NCBI GenBank assembly: GCA_006227805.1
Contig: SBFT01000095.1
Location: 1 to 7,223 of the forward strand
Origin: Paracoccaceae bacterium
Lineage (GTDB): Bacteria; Pseudomonadota; Alphaproteobacteria; Rhodobacterales; Rhodobacteraceae
Length of the DNA stretch: 7,223 bases
Reading direction: 5' to 3'
The translations under genes and the position numbers were made by a program. The notes under the pieces were generated by a model that searched no databases, was not told the DNA's origin, and saw only the letters and a list, made by a program, of their open reading frames with translations. Positions 6,919 to 7,223 of this stretch are shown piece by piece (the first letter of the stretch is position 1; every line of letters starts with the position of its first letter).

Positions 6919-6937
6919 AGTGAGGGTTCGAGAATGA
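6905..6937 (+). CDS. Possible 10-codon leader ORF overlapping the galU start
   Basis: A GTG at 6905, preceded 7 nt upstream by AGAGG (6893-6897), opens a 10-codon frame, MIPVPVRVRE, whose TGA (6935-6937) overlaps the galU ATG as ATGA. The layout is that of a translationally coupled leader peptide. The GTG sits in the stem-loop at 6896-6918. There is no homology to judge by, and a frame this short can occur by chance, so this is a weak candidate. Confidence 0.2.
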   Translation: MIPVPVRVRE

Positions 6938-7223
6938 AGAGACGCGTCACCAAGGCCATTTTCCCCGTTGCAGGGCTGGGAACGCGGTTCCTTCCGGCGA
7001 CCAAGTCTGTTCCGAAGGAAATCATGACCCTGGTCGACCGGCCGCTGATCCAGTACGCCATCGACGAGGCGCGCGCGGCAGGTATCAAGGAATTCATCTT
7101 CGTGACCTCGCGCGGGAAGGGCGCGCTGGAGGATTACTTCGACAATGCCCCCGTGCTCGAGCAGGAACTGCGCAAGAAGGGCAAGAAGGACCTGCTCGAA
7201 ATCCTGAAATCCACCAACATGGA
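6934..7223 (+). CDS. galU: UTP--glucose-1-phosphate uridylyltransferase, N-terminal part (cut by window edge)
   Basis: UDP-glucose pyrophosphorylase: UTP plus glucose 1-phosphate gives UDP-glucose and pyrophosphate, the donor for many surface polysaccharides and the precursor of UDP-galactose and UDP-glucuronate. The first 96 codons are visible and the frame runs open off the right edge. The nucleotide-binding signature PVAGLGTRFLPATKSVPKE (11-29) has the GxGTR loop (14-18) and Lys24 and Lys28. It is followed by DRPLIQYAIDEA (35-46) and IFVTSRGKGALEDYFD (55-70), all typical of bacterial GalU/ExoN. The ATG at 6934 has TGAGGG (6921-6926) 7 nt upstream. It lies 171 bp after the glycosyltransferase on the same strand, so it is either read through from that operon or has its own unseen promoter. 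Its role fits the polysaccharide genes to the left. Confidence 0.96.
   Translation, partial: MKRRVTKAIFPVAGLGTRFLPATKSVPKEIMTLVDRPLIQYAIDEARAAGIKEFIFVTSRGKGALEDYFDNAPVLEQELRKKGKKDLLEILKSTNM

Noticed and set aside
6891..7097. Minus-strand 68-codon frame over the galU start
   Set aside because: It is antisense to the highly conserved GalU nucleotide-binding region, with no ribosome binding site or motif of its own.

Overview
The window looks like chromosome from an alphaproteobacterium, most likely of the Rhodobacteraceae (Paracoccus/Rhodobacter-type). The signs are high GC with strong G/C preference at third codon positions, dnaK directly upstream of dnaJ with an RpoH-like promoter, an AlkB gene divergent from dnaK, and protein sequences (DnaK tail, GalU N-terminus, the KdsB variant) that resemble those I recall from this family. 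The assignment is made by recognition, not by a search. I see no insertion sequence, phage, CRISPR array, tRNA or rRNA.

Left block (1-3000): a chaperone and repair module. On the minus strand lie the 5' end of dnaJ (cut by the window edge) and a complete dnaK, separated by 82 bp that hold a strong GC-rich hairpin. Upstream of dnaK is a 219-bp divergent control region with an RpoH-like and a sigma70-like promoter and a stem-loop in the presumed leader. From its other side alkB, an Fe(II)/2-oxoglutarate dioxygenase for alkylated DNA or RNA, is transcribed rightward.

Right block (3003-7223): surface polysaccharide genes. A minus-strand Wzm/KpsM-type ABC-2 permease is convergent with alkB (stops 3 bp apart) and divergent from a tightly overlapping plus-strand operon. 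That operon encodes a CysQ-type bisphosphate nucleotidase, a divergent KdsB-like CMP-sugar synthetase and a family 2 glycosyltransferase with an unassigned C-terminal region. The two divergent promoters between permease and cysQ appear to share their -10 region. After a 171-bp gap with two hairpins and a possible 10-codon leader ORF comes the 5' part of galU (UDP-glucose pyrophosphorylase), cut by the right edge.

Together the right-hand genes suggest nucleotide-sugar supply (GalU, KdsB-like), transfer (the glycosyltransferase) and export (the permease) for a capsule or O-polysaccharide. The ATPase partner of the permease is not in view. No wholly new system is evident. The points most worth a second look are the active-site changes in the KdsB-like protein, its operon with cysQ, the overlapping divergent promoters, and the galU leader.
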